A DNA stretch of 64,000 nt from Rahnella sikkimica. Lineage in GTDB: Bacteria > Pseudomonadota > Gammaproteobacteria > Enterobacterales > Enterobacteriaceae. The stretch covers positions 3,038,001 through 3,102,000 of the forward strand of contig NZ_CP019062.1 in assembly GCF_002951615.1 (NCBI RefSeq), given 5' to 3'. Shown in pieces: positions 17,770 through 28,770 of this stretch. The first letter of the stretch is position 1. Each line of letters opens with the position of its first letter. The position numbers and the translations under genes are program-made. The notes under the pieces are model-generated. The model ran no database searches, had not been told where the DNA came from, and saw nothing but the letters and a program-made list of their open reading frames with translations.

Positions 17770-20172
17770 TTAACGTTTCGCCTGCCAGATCCGCTGCTGA
17801 TAATCGCGAATCGAACGGTCGGAACTGAACATCCCGACGCGGGCAGTATTGAGAATAGTTTTGCGCGTCCACGCGTCCTGATCGCGGTACAAGGCATCGA
17901 CTTTTTGCTGTGCCGCGCAGTAATCCGCGAAGTCCGCCAGCACCAGATACGGGTCACCGCCGCCGAGCAGGCTGTCGAGCATCAGGCTGAACGCCTGTGT
18001 GTCGCCGTTGCTGAAGAAGCCGCTTTCCAGCTCTTTCAGGATCTTATCCAGATGTTTGTCTTTCTTACGGATTTTGAGCGGATCGTAGCCTTTGGCCTGC
18101 AACGCTTTCACCTGATCGACGGTATTGCCGAAGATGAAGATGTTCTCTTCGCCGACCTGTTCCGCAATCTCGACATTCGCGCCGTCGAGCGTGCCGACGG
18201 TCATCGCGCCATTGAGCGCCAGCTTCATGTTGCCGGTGCCGGAAGCTTCTTTCCCGGCCGTGGAAATCTGCTCGGAAACGTCTGCCGCCGGGATCATCAG
18301 CTCCGCCACGGACACGCGGTAATCCGGGATAAACACCACTTTGATGCGGTCGCGCACCAGCGGATCGTTATTCACTTTTTCTGCCACCTGATTGATGGCG
18401 TAAATAATGTTTTTCGCCAGGTAATAACCCGGTGCCGCTTTCGCGCCGAACAGGAACACGCGGGGCACCAGATCCATTTCCGGGTTATCGCGCAACTGGC
18501 GGTACAGCGAAAGTATATGCAACAGATTCAGGTGCTGACGTTTGTACTCGTGCAGGCGTTTGATTTGCACATCGAAAATCGCGTCCGGGTTGAGCGTCAG
18601 GCCCATCGTGTGTTTGACGTACTCTGCCAGACGCACTTTATTTTCGCGCTTAATCTGCTGATAACGCTGGCAGAATGCCGCATCGTCAGCGGAGCTTTCC
18701 AGCCCTTTCAGTGCGTCCAGATTGTTCACCCATTCAGTTTTCAGGGTGTCATCAATCAGCGCGGACAGCGCCGGGTTACACTGTTTTACCCAGCGGCGCG
18801 GCGTGATGCCGTTGGTGACGTTGTGGAATTTGTTCGGCCACAGCTGGTGATATTCCGGGAACAGATCTTTAACCACCAGCTCGGAATGCAGCGCCGCCAC
18901 GCCGTTCACCGCAAAACCGCTCACCACGCACAGATTCGCCATGCGTACCTGTTTGTTCTGATGCACTGAAAGTTTTTCCCACACCGCTTTGTCGCCCGGC
19001 CACTGTTTTTCGACCACTTTTTTGAAGCGGGCGTTAATGGCTTTGATCAGCGAGAAGTGACGCGGCAGCAGGCTGCGGACCAGTTTTTCATCCCAGCATT
19101 CGAGCGCTTCCGGCATCAGCGTGTGGTTGGTGTAAGCGAAGGTCTGGCTTGTGATCGCCCATGCGGCGTCCCAGTCCAGCTGATGTTCATCCAGCAAAAT
19201 GCGCAGCAGTTCCGGGATAGCAATCGTCGGATGCGTGTCGTTCAGCTGGATCACTTCGAACTGCGGCAGATCCTGAATTTTGCGGCCCAGGAAATGGTGG
19301 CGGCGCAAAATATCGGCCACCGAGCACGCGCACTGGAAATACTGCTGCATCAGGCGCAGGCGTTTACCCGCTTCGTGGTTGTCATTCGGATACAGCACTT
19401 TGGTCAGTTTAGCGGCATCGATGCCTTTCTGTTCGGCTTTGAGGAATTCGCCGTCGTTAAATAAGGTCAGGTCAAACGGATGCACGTCGGTGGCCTGCCA
19501 CAAACGCAGCGGCTGGGTAACGCCATTTTTATAGCCAACCACCGGCAAATCCCAGGCTTCGCCGCGCAGGGAAAACGCCGGATGCCATTGCTCAATGCCC
19601 TGCTCATTTTTGACCAGCTTGCCGCCGAACTGAACGTCCACGGAGAGCGCGCTGTTGTGGGTAAACCACCGGTAACTTTCGCGGTGCCAGTTGTCCGGCG
19701 CTTCCTGCTGCTGGCCTTCGCTGAATGACTGACGGAACAAGCCGTACTGGTAGTTGAGGCCGTAGCCGGTCGCCGGTTGCCCGACGGTCGCCATCGAATC
19801 GAGGAAACAGGCCGCCAGACGCCCTAAGCCGCCGTTACCCAGCGCCGGATCGGTTTCCTGTTCCAGCACGTCCGCCAGCTCTGCGCCCTGCTCTTTCAGC
19901 GCCTGTTGCACCGTTTCGTACCAGCCGAGGTTGATCAGGTTATTCGCGGTCAGCCGCCCGATCAGGAATTCCATCGAGATGTAATTGACGTGCCGCTGCG
20001 GGTGCTTTGTGGCTGCCGGCGCGGGTTGCGCGCTGAGTTGTTCTGACAGCGCGCCGCTGGTGGCCTGCCACCACTGATGCGGCGTCATGTCCTGCGCCTG
20101 CTGTAAACCGAATCCCTGCCACTGGCGTTTTAGCGCGGCCAAAAACTGTGTTTTATCCAAAGTCACCTGCAT
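17770..20172 (-). CDS. malP: Maltodextrin phosphorylase
   Basis: The 800-residue GT35 phosphorylase removes glucose from maltodextrin ends as glucose-1-phosphate. It carries the PLP-lysine region ([21 protein letters not shown]), the [13 protein letters not shown] start of the catalytic fold and [17 protein letters not shown]. Length and order (malP then malQ) match E. coli. Start choice: the ATG at 20172 (MQVTLDKTQ) follows AGAGAGG at normal spacing; a GTG codon just before it also reads in frame. The divergent neighbour is its activator gene malT, and MalT-box-like sequences lie between them. Confidence 0.97.
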   Translation of the reverse strand: MQVTLDKTQFLAALKRQWQGFGLQQAQDMTPHQWWQATSGALSEQLSAQPAPAATKHPQRHVNYISMEFLIGRLTANNLINLGWYETVQQALKEQGAELADVLEQETDPALGNGGLGRLAACFLDSMATVGQPATGYGLNYQYGLFRQSFSEGQQQEAPDNWHRESYRWFTHNSALSVDVQFGGKLVKNEQGIEQWHPAFSLRGEAWDLPVVGYKNGVTQPLRLWQATDVHPFDLTLFNDGEFLKAEQKGIDAAKLTKVLYPNDNHEAGKRLRLMQQYFQCACSVADILRRHHFLGRKIQDLPQFEVIQLNDTHPTIAIPELLRILLDEHQLDWDAAWAITSQTFAYTNHTLMPEALECWDEKLVRSLLPRHFSLIKAINARFKKVVEKQWPGDKAVWEKLSVHQNKQVRMANLCVVSGFAVNGVAALHSELVVKDLFPEYHQLWPNKFHNVTNGITPRRWVKQCNPALSALIDDTLKTEWVNNLDALKGLESSADDAAFCQRYQQIKRENKVRLAEYVKHTMGLTLNPDAIFDVQIKRLHEYKRQHLNLLHILSLYRQLRDNPEMDLVPRVFLFGAKAAPGYYLAKNIIYAINQVAEKVNNDPLVRDRIKVVFIPDYRVSVAELMIPAADVSEQISTAGKEASGTGNMKLALNGAMTVGTLDGANVEIAEQVGEENIFIFGNTVDQVKALQAKGYDPLKIRKKDKHLDKILKELESGFFSNGDTQAFSLMLDSLLGGGDPYLVLADFADYCAAQQKVDALYRDQDAWTRKTILNTARVGMFSSDRSIRDYQQRIWQAKR

Positions 20173-20492
20173 CACATGCCTCTCTGTCCGGGAATCTGTC
20201 GGGAAGTTTTAGGTTGATAATCACTATGCTGAAGCTTCTGCTGATGAGCAGCATCATCCCGGCAAAGATTAGGCAGGGAGGAGAAACGGGGCGTAGCCGG
20301 AGGAGAGAGGCTTTCAAGGTGAGCGGCGGAAAAGTCTGATTGAAATTTGTGATACAGAGCAACTTAACGAGATGTAAAAACGTAACATTCTTGCAATCAA
20401 TGTTTCAAAGGAGGACTTTAGAAAAAGTGATTAATTACACGCTGTGAAATAAAGATCGCCCCTTCTGTTCACCGTCAAAAGAATCGTAAAAA
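20173..20492. promoter_or_regulatory. malP-malT divergent control region with MalT-box-like and CRP-like sequences
   Basis: The 320-bp gap holds GGA-rich elements like the MalT box (GGGGATGAGG type): GGGATGATGC on the minus strand (20261-20252), GGGAGGAG (20277-20284) and GGAGGAGAGAGG (20300-20311). A weaker CRP-like site AGTGA-N6-ACACG (20426-20441, 7 of 10) lies before malT, whose E. coli counterpart needs CRP. Exact boxes and orientations are inferred. Confidence 0.45.
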
Positions 20493-23219
20493 ATGCTGAT
20501 CCCTTCGAAATTGAGCCGCCCGGTGCGGCAGCAAAATACAGTGGTTCGCGATCGTCTGCTGACGAAGCTGGCGACTGCGTCAAATTATCGCCTGACTCTG
20601 GTCGCCAGCCCGGCCGGCTACGGGAAAACCACGCTGGTGGCGCACTGGGCGGCAGGAAAAAGCGATCTCGGCTGGTACTCTCTGGATGAAAGCGATAATC
20701 AGCCCGAGCGTTTTGCCAGCTACCTGATTGCCGCCGTGCAACAAGCCTGCGGCGGTCATTGCGTGAAAAGTGAGGCGCTGAGCCAGAAGCATCAGTACGC
20801 GAGTTTGTCCGCACTGTTCGCTCAGCTTTTCGTGGAACTTTCCGACTGGCACCGCCCGCTTTTGCTGGTGATCGACGATTATCACCTCATTTCCAACGAC
20901 GCCATCCACGAAGGGATGCGTTTCTTCCTGCGCCATCAGCCGGAAAACATTTCGCTGGTCGTGCTTTCGCGCACCCTGCCGCCGCTGGGCATCGCCAATA
21001 TGCGTGTGCGCGAACAACTGCTCGAACTCAATGCCTCACATCTGGCGTTTACGCACCCGGAAACGCAGCAGTTTTTCGATAACCGTCTTAAAGATCCGAT
21101 CGATCAGGCCGACAGCAGCCGCCTGTGCGATGACGTCGCGGGCTGGGCTACGGCGCTGCAGCTGATTGCGCTCTCGGCGCGCCAGTCGACCACCTCTTCG
21201 CAACAATCAACACAGCAGTCCGCGCGCAAACTGGCCGGTCTGAATGCCAGCCATTTATCCGAATATCTGGTGGATGAAGTGCTGGATCGCGTTGATGCGC
21301 CCACCCGCGATTTCCTGCTGCGCTGTTCGTTGCTGCGTTCGATGAATGACGCCCTGATTGTGCGGCTGACCGGAGGCGACAACGGCCAGCAACGGCTTGA
21401 AGAGCTGGAGCGTCAGGGGCTGTTTATTCACCGCATGGATGACACCGGCGAATGGTTTAACTTCCACCCGCTGTTTGCCACGTTTTTGCGTCAGCGCTGC
21501 CAGTGGGAACTGTCGGCCGAACTGCCGCAGATTCACCGCGCTGCCGCCGAAGGCTGGCTGGCTCTGGGTTTCCCCGCCGAAGCCATCCATCACGCACTGG
21601 GCGCGGAAGACACCGATATGCTGCGCGACATTCTGCTGCAACATGCCTGGGCGCTGTTTAATCAGAGTGAACTGGCACTGCTGGAAGAGTGCCTCGCCGC
21701 GCTGCCTTACGACCGTCTGATTCAGAATCCGAAACTGGTGCTGTTGCAGGCCTGGCTGGCACAAAGTCAGCACCGTTATGCCGAAGTGGAAACGCTTCTG
21801 GCCCGCGCGGAAAGCGAAATGCAGCAACGCAACATCGTTATGGAACAGGATCTGACCGCAGAATTTGACGCCCTGCGTGCGCAGGTGGCGATCAACGACG
21901 GACGTCAGGATGAAGCCGAAAAACTCGCCGCCGACGCCCTGCGTTTTCTGCCGTATGAAAGCTATTACAGTCGCATTGTTGCCACGTCGGTGACGGGCGA
22001 AATCCAGCACTGCAAAGGTGATTTAACCCGTGCGCTGCCGCTGATGCAGCAAACCGAGCAAATCGCCAGGCGTCACGAAGCCTATCACTACGCGTTATGG
22101 GCGCTGCTGCAACAGAGCGAAATTCTGATTGCTCAGGGCTTTTTGCAGGCGGCATTTGAAATGCAGGATCGCGCCTTTGAACTGGTCCGCGAACAGCATC
22201 TTGAACAACTGCCGATGCATGAATTTTTACTGCGTCTGCGCTCACAATTATTGTGGTCGTGGTCCCGTCTGGATGATGCCGAAGACGCGGCGCGTCAGGG
22301 GCTGGACGTGCTGACCAACTTCCAGCCACAGCAACAATTACAGTGTCTGGCGATGCTGGCGAAATGCTCGCTGGCGCGGGGCCAGCTCGACAATGCGCAT
22401 CATCATTTACAGCGCTGTGAAAGCCTGCTCAAAACCGGGCAGTATCACATCGACTGGATGACCAATACCGATAAACCGCGGGTGATTTACTGGCAGATGA
22501 TCGGCGATAAATCCGCGGCGCGGCAGTGGCTGCAACAGGCGCGTAAACCGGACATGGCGGATAACCATTTTCAGCAGGGACAGTGGCGCAATATTGCCCG
22601 TATGCAGATTTTGCTCGAACAGTTTGATGAAGCCGAAGTGGTGCTCGACGAACTGAATCAGACCGCGCGTCAGCTACGTCTGACCAGCGATCTGAACCGT
22701 AACCTGCTGCTGAGCAACCTGCTTTACTGGCAGACCGGCCGCAAAAGTGACGCGCAGCGCGTGCTGATTGAAGCGCTCGAGCTGGCGAACCGCACCGGGT
22801 TTGTCAGCCATTTCGTGATTGAAGGGGAAATGATGGCGCAGCAGCTGCGTCAGCTGATTCAGCTCAATCTCTTGCCGGAACTGGAACAGCGCCGCGCGCA
22901 GCAAATTCTGCGGGAAATTAATCAGCATCATCGCCATAAATTTGCGCACTTCGACGAAGGCTTCGTGAATAAATTACTGACCCACCCGCAGGTGCCGGAG
23001 CTTATCCGCACCAGCCCGCTGACGCAGCGAGAATGGCAGGTGCTTGGCCTGATTTACTCCGGCTACAGCAATGATCAGATTGCCGGTGAGCTCGATGTTG
23101 CCTCGACCACCATCAAAACGCATATCCGCAATTTGTACCAAAAACTGGGCGTTGCCCACCGTCAGGAAGCCGTTCAGCAGGCGCAGCATCTGCTTCAGGT
23201 CATGGGCTACGGGGCCTGA
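20493..23219 (+). CDS. malT: HTH-type transcriptional activator of the maltose regulon
   Basis: The 908-residue STAND-class ATPase regulator is slightly longer than E. coli MalT (901) and similar from end to end. The N-terminal NTPase has the Walker A motif SPAGYGKTT (Lys45) and Walker [12 protein letters not shown] winged-helix part, a long TPR-like sensor region (about 440-800) that binds maltotriose, and a LuxR-type helix-turn-helix at the C-terminus ([22 protein letters not shown]) follow. With ATP and maltotriose it multimerises on MalT boxes and activates malPQ and other mal genes. It is transcribed away from malP. Confidence 0.97.
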   Translation: MLIPSKLSRPVRQQNTVVRDRLLTKLATASNYRLTLVASPAGYGKTTLVAHWAAGKSDLGWYSLDESDNQPERFASYLIAAVQQACGGHCVKSEALSQKHQYASLSALFAQLFVELSDWHRPLLLVIDDYHLISNDAIHEGMRFFLRHQPENISLVVLSRTLPPLGIANMRVREQLLELNASHLAFTHPETQQFFDNRLKDPIDQADSSRLCDDVAGWATALQLIALSARQSTTSSQQSTQQSARKLAGLNASHLSEYLVDEVLDRVDAPTRDFLLRCSLLRSMNDALIVRLTGGDNGQQRLEELERQGLFIHRMDDTGEWFNFHPLFATFLRQRCQWELSAELPQIHRAAAEGWLALGFPAEAIHHALGAEDTDMLRDILLQHAWALFNQSELALLEECLAALPYDRLIQNPKLVLLQAWLAQSQHRYAEVETLLARAESEMQQRNIVMEQDLTAEFDALRAQVAINDGRQDEAEKLAADALRFLPYESYYSRIVATSVTGEIQHCKGDLTRALPLMQQTEQIARRHEAYHYALWALLQQSEILIAQGFLQAAFEMQDRAFELVREQHLEQLPMHEFLLRLRSQLLWSWSRLDDAEDAARQGLDVLTNFQPQQQLQCLAMLAKCSLARGQLDNAHHHLQRCESLLKTGQYHIDWMTNTDKPRVIYWQMIGDKSAARQWLQQARKPDMADNHFQQGQWRNIARMQILLEQFDEAEVVLDELNQTARQLRLTSDLNRNLLLSNLLYWQTGRKSDAQRVLIEALELANRTGFVSHFVIEGEMMAQQLRQLIQLNLLPELEQRRAQQILREINQHHRHKFAHFDEGFVNKLLTHPQVPELIRTSPLTQREWQVLGLIYSGYSNDQIAGELDVASTTIKTHIRNLYQKLGVAHRQEAVQQAQHLLQVMGYGA

Positions 23220-23252
23220 TCCGTCATACCCTCTTTTCATCATTCTCTTTTC

Positions 23253-23285
23253 ATAACACACCGGCTGTTTATGGCGGTGTGTTAT
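23253..23285 (+). terminator. Hairpin after malT
   Basis: An 11-bp perfect stem (ATAACACACCG/CGGTGTGTTAT) lies 33 bp past the malT stop. It lacks a clear T run, so terminator function is likely but not certain. Confidence 0.55.
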
Positions 23286-23317
23286 GCCTATTTCGCATGA
23301 ATACGGGCGAACATTTT

Positions 23318-23362
23318 TTGCTCACAATGAAAATCCGGTGATATAATGTGACCGTTGTCACA
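23318..23362 (+). promoter_or_regulatory. Promoter with perfect CRP core overlapping the start region of yjcB
   Basis: TTGCTC and TATAAT (23342-23347) are separated by 18 bp. Directly on and after the -10 lies TGTGA-CCGTTG-TCACA (23347-23362), a perfect 10 of 10 CRP core that is also a 6-4-6 inverted repeat. Placed there, CRP would block this promoter; alternatively it activates an unseen downstream promoter. Confidence 0.6.
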
Positions 23363-23473
23363 CTTTTTAACTTCACCATTTTCTTCAGTAAAGCCCATTG
23401 CCAACCCGCGGTTACAGCCTTCAGGCTGGTCTGGCTTCGTGCAAACGGCTGTAGTGAGTAAGGATTTTTATCG

Positions 23474-23758
23474 ATGGGTACGTTAACTGCCGGATTTATC
23501 ATGATGCGCTGGGAACTGCTGAGCGCCTTTTTAATGTTCTGCACCAGCCAGCTTAATATTGTTTGCCGCCAGTCCAGCCGCAATACCATGGCGTTTGTTT
23601 GCAGCGGTATCGGCCTGACCGTCACCTGTTTCTTCGTGATGAGCCTGATGGGAATGAGCTATAACGCTGAGGCGATCGCGCAATTCTGGTCCACGACGAA
23701 AGACGTGTTCTTCGACGTCATGAGCAAAACCCCGACCGATATGTCTTACTATTATTGA
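23474..23758 (+). CDS. yjcB: YjcB-like small membrane protein
   Basis: The 94-residue protein has two hydrophobic segments (about 12-30 and 38-60) and a polar C-terminus. The start (MGTLTAGFIMMRWELLSAFLMF), the SQLNI pair and the SGIGL segment resemble what I remember of E. coli YjcB (93 residues), a small inner-membrane protein of unknown function. AAGGA precedes the ATG by about 9 bases. It has its own promoter with a CRP-like site and its own terminator, so it is a single-gene unit between malT and bglX. No function is assigned. Confidence 0.65.
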   Translation: MGTLTAGFIMMRWELLSAFLMFCTSQLNIVCRQSSRNTMAFVCSGIGLTVTCFFVMSLMGMSYNAEAIAQFWSTTKDVFFDVMSKTPTDMSYYY

Positions 23759-23791
23759 TCTTATTCTCTGATCGGTATTGACGATTTTTAA

Positions 23792-23821
23792 GGGGCAGAA
23801 CGTACGGTTCTGCCCTTTTTA
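23792..23821 (+). terminator. Terminator of yjcB-like gene
   Basis: The stem GGGCAGAAC/GTTCTGCCC with a 5-nt loop is followed by TTTTTA, 34 bp past the stop. Confidence 0.95.
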
Positions 23822-24139
23822 TTGCCCATTTTCTGTGCTCCCGCCGCGATTTTGTTGCTTATTTACGCAACGAAATGCCATCTAATCCTAAATTTAAAAA
23901 TTTGCGCGATGCGTCGACTGTCTTTTTGTACCTATCTGCCTGATTACCTGTACATTGCGCACTGTCCCGCAGGATAAAAAGATAATGTGTTGATGCCTCA
24001 AACTATTGATTGCTAATAGTTGAACGGTCGTATTAGATTCTCACACTATACTTTTCTTAGAATGATCATTGTTTTGTTTGCTTCAGGCTGCTGAATTTTC
24101 ACTATTTTGGCATCCCTGCTTATGGCTGAAGGAATTCCG
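23822..24139. other. Intergenic region before bglX
   Basis: About 320 bp without a gene. A GTTGC/GCAAC small hairpin lies near 23856 and AT-rich promoter-like sequence (TATACT near 24048) precedes bglX. No operator is recognised. Confidence 0.4.
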
Positions 24140-26437
24140 ATGAATACGCATCACGTGCTTGGCGCGTTAGTGTTACTGGTAAGCTCTGCCTCGTCACTGG
24201 CCGTTGAAACAACGGGTATCCCGCAGGATCAGGTAAAAGAACGCAACGCGTTCATTGCCGACCTGATGAAAAAAATGACCCTTGATGAAAAAATTGGTCA
24301 GCTGAATCTGGTCACCGTTGGCCCGGATTATCAAAAAGAAGCCATCATGGCGGACATCAAGGCCGGTAAAGTTGGCGGGGTATTTAATACAGTCACGAAG
24401 CCTGATATCCGCCGTATGCAGGATGAAGTCAAAAACAGCCGCCTGAAAATCCCTCCTTTTTACGCGTATGACGTTGTCCACGGACAGCGTACGATTTTCC
24501 CGATCAGCCTCGGTCTTGCATCCAGCTGGGATATGCAGGCGGTCTTCACCAGCGCGCATATCGCTGCCGTGGAAACGGCCGCCGATGGCCTGAACATGAC
24601 CTTCGCGCCGATGGTGGATATCACCCGCGATCCACGCTGGGGCCGTGTGTCCGAAGGCTTTGGCGAGGACACTTATCTGACCTCACGCCTCGCGCACGAA
24701 ATGGTCACCGGCTTCCAGGGCAAAGATCCGTCTGCGCCTGATGCCGTCATGGCGAACGTGAAGCACTATGCGTTGTACGGCGCTGTCGAAGGGGGCCGCG
24801 AGTACAACACCGTCGACATGAGCCTGACCCGCATGTTCAACGATTACATGCCGCCGTACAAAGCCGCGATTGATGCCGGTGCCGGTGGTGTGATGGTTGC
24901 ACTGAACAGCGTCAACGGCATCCCGGCGACCTCCAATACCTGGTTGCTGAAAGACATTCTGCGCGACGACTGGCAGTTTAAAGGCCTGACCGTCAGCGAT
25001 CATGGCGCGATTGGCGGGCTGGTCAAACATGGCGTGGCCGAAGACGATCGTCAGGCCGCCGCGATGGCGCTGAAAGCGGGCGTGGATATGGACATGGCCG
25101 ACAACATGTACGGTAAGTATCTGAAAGGATTACTCGCCGACGGGCTGGTCAGCCAGCAGGATATCGATCGCGCCGTACGCGACGTGCTGGCCGCCAAATG
25201 GGATATGGGCCTGTTTGTTGACGAGTACCGCCATTTAGGCCCGGCGTCGAGCGACCCGGCTGACACCAATGCCGAAACCCGTCTGCACCGCAGCGAAGCG
25301 CGTGAAGTCGCACGCACCTCGCTGGTTCTGCTGAAAAATGACAACCAGACCTTACCGCTGGCGAAGAAAGGTACGATTGCCGTGGTCGGTGCGCTGGCTG
25401 ACAGCAAACGCGACGTGATGGGCAGCTGGTCTGCCGCCGGTAAAGCCGCTCAGGCCGTCACCGTATTGCAGGGCATGAAAGACGTGCTCGGCGATAAAGG
25501 CACGGTGCTGTACGCGCGCGGGGCAAACGTCACCGACGATCAGGCGATGGTCGATTTTCTCAATTCCTACGAAAAACAGGTCATTAACGACCCGAGAAAA
25601 CCACAGGACATGATCGACGAAGCGGTGAAAACTGCTGAGAAGGCCGATGTCGTGGTGGCCGTGGTCGGTGAAGCTCAGGGCATGGCGCACGAAGCCTCCA
25701 GCCGTTCTGAGCTGAATATCCCGCAAAGCCAGCGCGACCTGCTGAAAGCGCTGAAAGCCACCGGTAAACCGCTGGTTATCGTGCTGATGAACGGCCGTCC
25801 TCTCACCCTGACGTGGGAAAACGAGATCTCTGATGCGATGCTGGAAACCTGGTTCAGCGGCACCGAAGGCGGCCATGCGATCGCCGACGTTCTGTTTGGC
25901 GATTACAACCCGTCAGGCAAACTGCCGATGACCTTCCCGCGCGCTGTCGGCCAAATTCCGTTGTATTACAGCTTCCTGAATACCGGCCGTCCGTTTAATC
26001 CGCAGCATCCGGATAAATACACCACCCGCTATTTTGATATCACCAATGGCCCGCTGTTCCCGTTTGGCTATGGCCTGAGCTACACCCGTTTCAGCGTGTC
26101 TGACGTGAGTTTGTCTTCCACCACGATGGACGCCAGACACCCGCTGACCGCCAGCGTGACGGTGAAAAACACCGGTAAAGTCAGCGGCGCGACGGTGGTT
26201 CAGCTGTATCTTCAGGACGTGGCGGCCTCGGTCAGCCGTCCGGTCAAAGAGCTGAAGAATTTTGAAAAAATCACCCTGCAGCCTGGTGAAGAGAAAACCG
26301 TTACATTTGCGATCAATGAAAAGGATTTACGTTTCTTCAACGACAAGTTGAAATGGGCGTCTGAACCCGGAAAATTCAACGTATTCGTAGGGTTAGACTC
26401 TCAGGATGTGAAGCAGACCAGCTTCCTGTTGAAATGA
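24140..26437 (+). CDS. bglX: Periplasmic beta-glucosidase
   Basis: The 765-residue protein equals E. coli BglX in length. A signal peptide (MNTHHVLGALVLLVSSASSLA) sends it to the periplasm, where it cleaves beta-glucosides and cello-oligosaccharides. Domains are a GH3 N-terminal barrel (about 35-370), a GH3 C-terminal sandwich (about 395-640) and a fibronectin III-like tail (about 670-750). The nucleophile Asp287 lies in LTVSDHGAI, and PRWGRVSEGFGED and KHYALYGA are conserved. The ATG at 24140 is chosen because GAAGGA precedes it and it opens a proper signal peptide; an earlier in-frame TTG at 24107 is not. Confidence 0.96.
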   Translation: MNTHHVLGALVLLVSSASSLAVETTGIPQDQVKERNAFIADLMKKMTLDEKIGQLNLVTVGPDYQKEAIMADIKAGKVGGVFNTVTKPDIRRMQDEVKNSRLKIPPFYAYDVVHGQRTIFPISLGLASSWDMQAVFTSAHIAAVETAADGLNMTFAPMVDITRDPRWGRVSEGFGEDTYLTSRLAHEMVTGFQGKDPSAPDAVMANVKHYALYGAVEGGREYNTVDMSLTRMFNDYMPPYKAAIDAGAGGVMVALNSVNGIPATSNTWLLKDILRDDWQFKGLTVSDHGAIGGLVKHGVAEDDRQAAAMALKAGVDMDMADNMYGKYLKGLLADGLVSQQDIDRAVRDVLAAKWDMGLFVDEYRHLGPASSDPADTNAETRLHRSEAREVARTSLVLLKNDNQTLPLAKKGTIAVVGALADSKRDVMGSWSAAGKAAQAVTVLQGMKDVLGDKGTVLYARGANVTDDQAMVDFLNSYEKQVINDPRKPQDMIDEAVKTAEKADVVVAVVGEAQGMAHEASSRSELNIPQSQRDLLKALKATGKPLVIVLMNGRPLTLTWENEISDAMLETWFSGTEGGHAIADVLFGDYNPSGKLPMTFPRAVGQIPLYYSFLNTGRPFNPQHPDKYTTRYFDITNGPLFPFGYGLSYTRFSVSDVSLSSTTMDARHPLTASVTVKNTGKVSGATVVQLYLQDVAASVSRPVKELKNFEKITLQPGEEKTVTFAINEKDLRFFNDKLKWASEPGKFNVFVGLDSQDVKQTSFLLK

Positions 26438-26490
26438 TTTTTCGGGCTCAAATCGGAGCTCGGCGTGCAGTCTGAAATTTGTCTCTGACA

Positions 26491-26517
26491 GGCGGGTTAC
26501 CGGTAACGGAGCCCGCC
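26491..26517 (+). other. Hairpin after bglX
   Basis: GGCGGG/CCCGCC flanks an inner GTTACCGGTAAC palindrome. There is no T tract; it may be a weak terminator or an mRNA 3'-end stabiliser for bglX. Confidence 0.45.
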
Positions 26518-26722
26518 CGTTCTGAGCAGTAATTTCTGTCTGGCGACTGGATATATAACCGACAGTTGCTAACCTTAAATTCAATGTGTTACGCCCTCTC
26601 GCCCTTTATCCGCCTGTTGCGGAGCGTTGCGAGTGTGCTGAACAGAGTAAACTCCGTCTGTGATGACTGTCGCCATGTCGCCACACCGGCGGCGTATAGC
26701 GTTCTTTGCGGAGAAACATTCC

Positions 26723-28741
26723 ATGGTCGACTCTCAAGATGCCTCCATTTTGTACCTACATTTCGGTACCCCACGCCCGTACTGGCGGTTGGGTTCCGAC
26801 AGCAATGCACTGGAGCTATCCGCTGAGAAAGGCATCGTCAACGTAGCGATTTCCCTGACGCAATGGCAGGCAGGGAAAATCAGACAACTGACCGGGATCA
26901 CCTCAAGCTTCACGCTGGATATTTCGCTGTTCGGATCTCCCGTTCGCCTGTATCTGGTGGGCCGCAAAATCGACAGCAAAGCCTGGGCGGGTACGGCGTC
27001 GGCTTATCAGGATACTGAATCCGTCGCACACGATCTGGAAGTCGGCCTGACGTTCGCCGAGCAGGTGGTGTCTGAAGCCAATTCGGTCATCGTGATCATC
27101 GATCAGGAAGGCAAAATCCACCGTTTTAACCGCTTAAGCGAAGAATACACCGGCCTGCGCGAAGAAGACGTCATCGGGCGCAGCGCCTATGATCTGTTTA
27201 TGTCGATGGAAGAAGGGCTGGCGTCGCGCCAGAACATCAACGGCTTCTTTCAGCACCAGCAATCCTATGAAGTCGAACGTTGGATCAACACGGTGAAAGG
27301 CCAGCGGTTGTTCCTGTTCCGCAACAAATTTGTTCACAGCGGCAGCGGCAAGCAGCAAAAATATCTGATTTGCTCCGGCTCTGACATTACCGATGAACGC
27401 AAAGCGCAGGAGCGGCTGCGCGTTCTGGCCAACACCGATTTAGTCACCGGTTTTGCCAACCGTAACGCCTTGCAGGAATCTCTCGCGAAAGCGCTGAAAG
27501 AACGTGGTGATGACAAAGTTGGCCTGATTTATCTGGATCTGGATAACTTCAAAAAGGTCAACGACGCCTACGGACATATGTTTGGCGATCACCTGCTGCG
27601 CGCGGTATCCGATGCCATTCAGGATTGCCTGTCGCCCAACGATAAACTCGCGCGATTAGGCGGCGACGAATTCATTATTCTCAGCACGCACGCTGAAATC
27701 CACACACTGGAAGAACTGAGCCAGCGCGTATTGCGCCGTCTGGGCTTACCCTTCCGCATCGGCCTGATTGAAGTCTATACCGGCTGTTCCGGCGGTATTG
27801 CGATATGCCCGGAACACGGCACCGATGGCGATACGCTGCTGCAAAACGCCGATACCGCGATGTACGTGGCGAAAGAAAAAGGCAAAAACGCGCACTGCGT
27901 TTTCTCGCAGGAAATGAATCAGAAAGCCGCGGAGTACATGTGGCTGGATACGCATTTACGCAAAGCGCTGGCCGAGAAAGATCAGCTGGTTTTGCACTAT
28001 CAGCCGAAAGTGTCTTTGTACGGCACCGTGCAAAGCGTCGAAGCGTTGCTGCGCTGGCAATCGCCGGAGCGCGGGCTGATTCAGCCGCAAAGCTTTATCC
28101 CTTACGCCGAAGAGTCTGGCCTGATCACGCCTATCGGAAAATGGGTGATTGAAACCGCGACCCGTCAGGCGACGGAGTGGCAGAAAAAAGGCCTGAATCT
28201 GCGCGTTGCCGTTAACCTTTCCGGGCGGCAGCTCAACAATGGTTCCTTCATCACCACGCTGTCCGATGCGATGAAAAAATCCGGAATGAAAGGCTGTCTG
28301 CTGGACTTCGAGCTGACGGAAAGCTGCCTGGTGGAAGATGAAAGTGCCGCCGTCGTGATGATTAATCAGTTACACAAACTGGGTGCGCAGGTGCATCTGG
28401 ATGATTTCGGTACTGGTTATTCGTCGCTGTCGCAACTGGCGCGCATTCCGCTCGACTGTATCAAGCTTGATCAAAGTTTTATTCGCGGAATCAATGACAA
28501 CCCGGTTTCTCAGGCGCTGGTACGGGCTATTGTGGCGGTGGCAAAAACCCTGCAACTGACGGTGGTCGCAGAAGGTGTGGAAACCCCGGAAGAAGAAAAA
28601 CTGGTCGATGAAATTGGTGTGGACAGCAAACAGGGCTTTCTTTACGCCAAGCCAATGCCCGCGAATGAACTCGAGCACTGGCTTGAGGAAAAAATAGTTG
28701 CTTCACCCAATGTTTTTAAACATAAAGCAAAACAGAAATAG
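26723..28741 (+). CDS. rpfR: RpfR-type receptor: FI-like-PAS-GGDEF-EAL protein (PdeR orthologue)
   Basis: The 672-residue cytoplasmic protein has an N-terminal domain (about 1-95, ILYLHFGTPRPYWRL) that corresponds to the RpfF-interaction region of RpfR, a PAS domain (about 105-225), a GGDEF domain with intact GGDEF (313-317) but no RxxD site, and an EAL domain with EAL at 440-442 and DDFGTGYSS at 560-568. It should therefore hydrolyse c-di-GMP, with the PAS domain binding a cis-2-unsaturated fatty acid signal. It is related to E. coli PdeR (YciR/Gmr). The convergent neighbour encodes an RpfF synthase, the known rpfF/rpfR pairing of Cronobacter and Burkholderia, so I prefer the RpfR name. ATG at 26723 follows GGAGA. 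Confidence 0.88.
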   Translation: MVDSQDASILYLHFGTPRPYWRLGSDSNALELSAEKGIVNVAISLTQWQAGKIRQLTGITSSFTLDISLFGSPVRLYLVGRKIDSKAWAGTASAYQDTESVAHDLEVGLTFAEQVVSEANSVIVIIDQEGKIHRFNRLSEEYTGLREEDVIGRSAYDLFMSMEEGLASRQNINGFFQHQQSYEVERWINTVKGQRLFLFRNKFVHSGSGKQQKYLICSGSDITDERKAQERLRVLANTDLVTGFANRNALQESLAKALKERGDDKVGLIYLDLDNFKKVNDAYGHMFGDHLLRAVSDAIQDCLSPNDKLARLGGDEFIILSTHAEIHTLEELSQRVLRRLGLPFRIGLIEVYTGCSGGIAICPEHGTDGDTLLQNADTAMYVAKEKGKNAHCVFSQEMNQKAAEYMWLDTHLRKALAEKDQLVLHYQPKVSLYGTVQSVEALLRWQSPERGLIQPQSFIPYAEESGLITPIGKWVIETATRQATEWQKKGLNLRVAVNLSGRQLNNGSFITTLSDAMKKSGMKGCLLDFELTESCLVEDESAAVVMINQLHKLGAQVHLDDFGTGYSSLSQLARIPLDCIKLDQSFIRGINDNPVSQALVRAIVAVAKTLQLTVVAEGVETPEEEKLVDEIGVDSKQGFLYAKPMPANELEHWLEEKIVASPNVFKHKAKQK

Positions 28742-28761
28742 CGCCAGTGACGGGCTGTTTC
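28735..28761. other. Weak hairpin between rpfR and rpfF
   Basis: GAAATAGC/GCTGTTTC (one G-U pair) spans the rpfR stop and the 29-bp gap to the rpfF stop. There is no T tract, so convergent read-through is plausible. Confidence 0.3.
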
Positions 28762-28770
28762 TGCCTGCTG

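Noticed and set aside
17074..18969. A 631-codon open frame on the plus strand opposite malP and malQ
   Set aside because: It lies wholly antisense to two well-conserved genes, has a His/Arg/Gln-rich composition typical of a GC-rich shadow frame and shows no domain.
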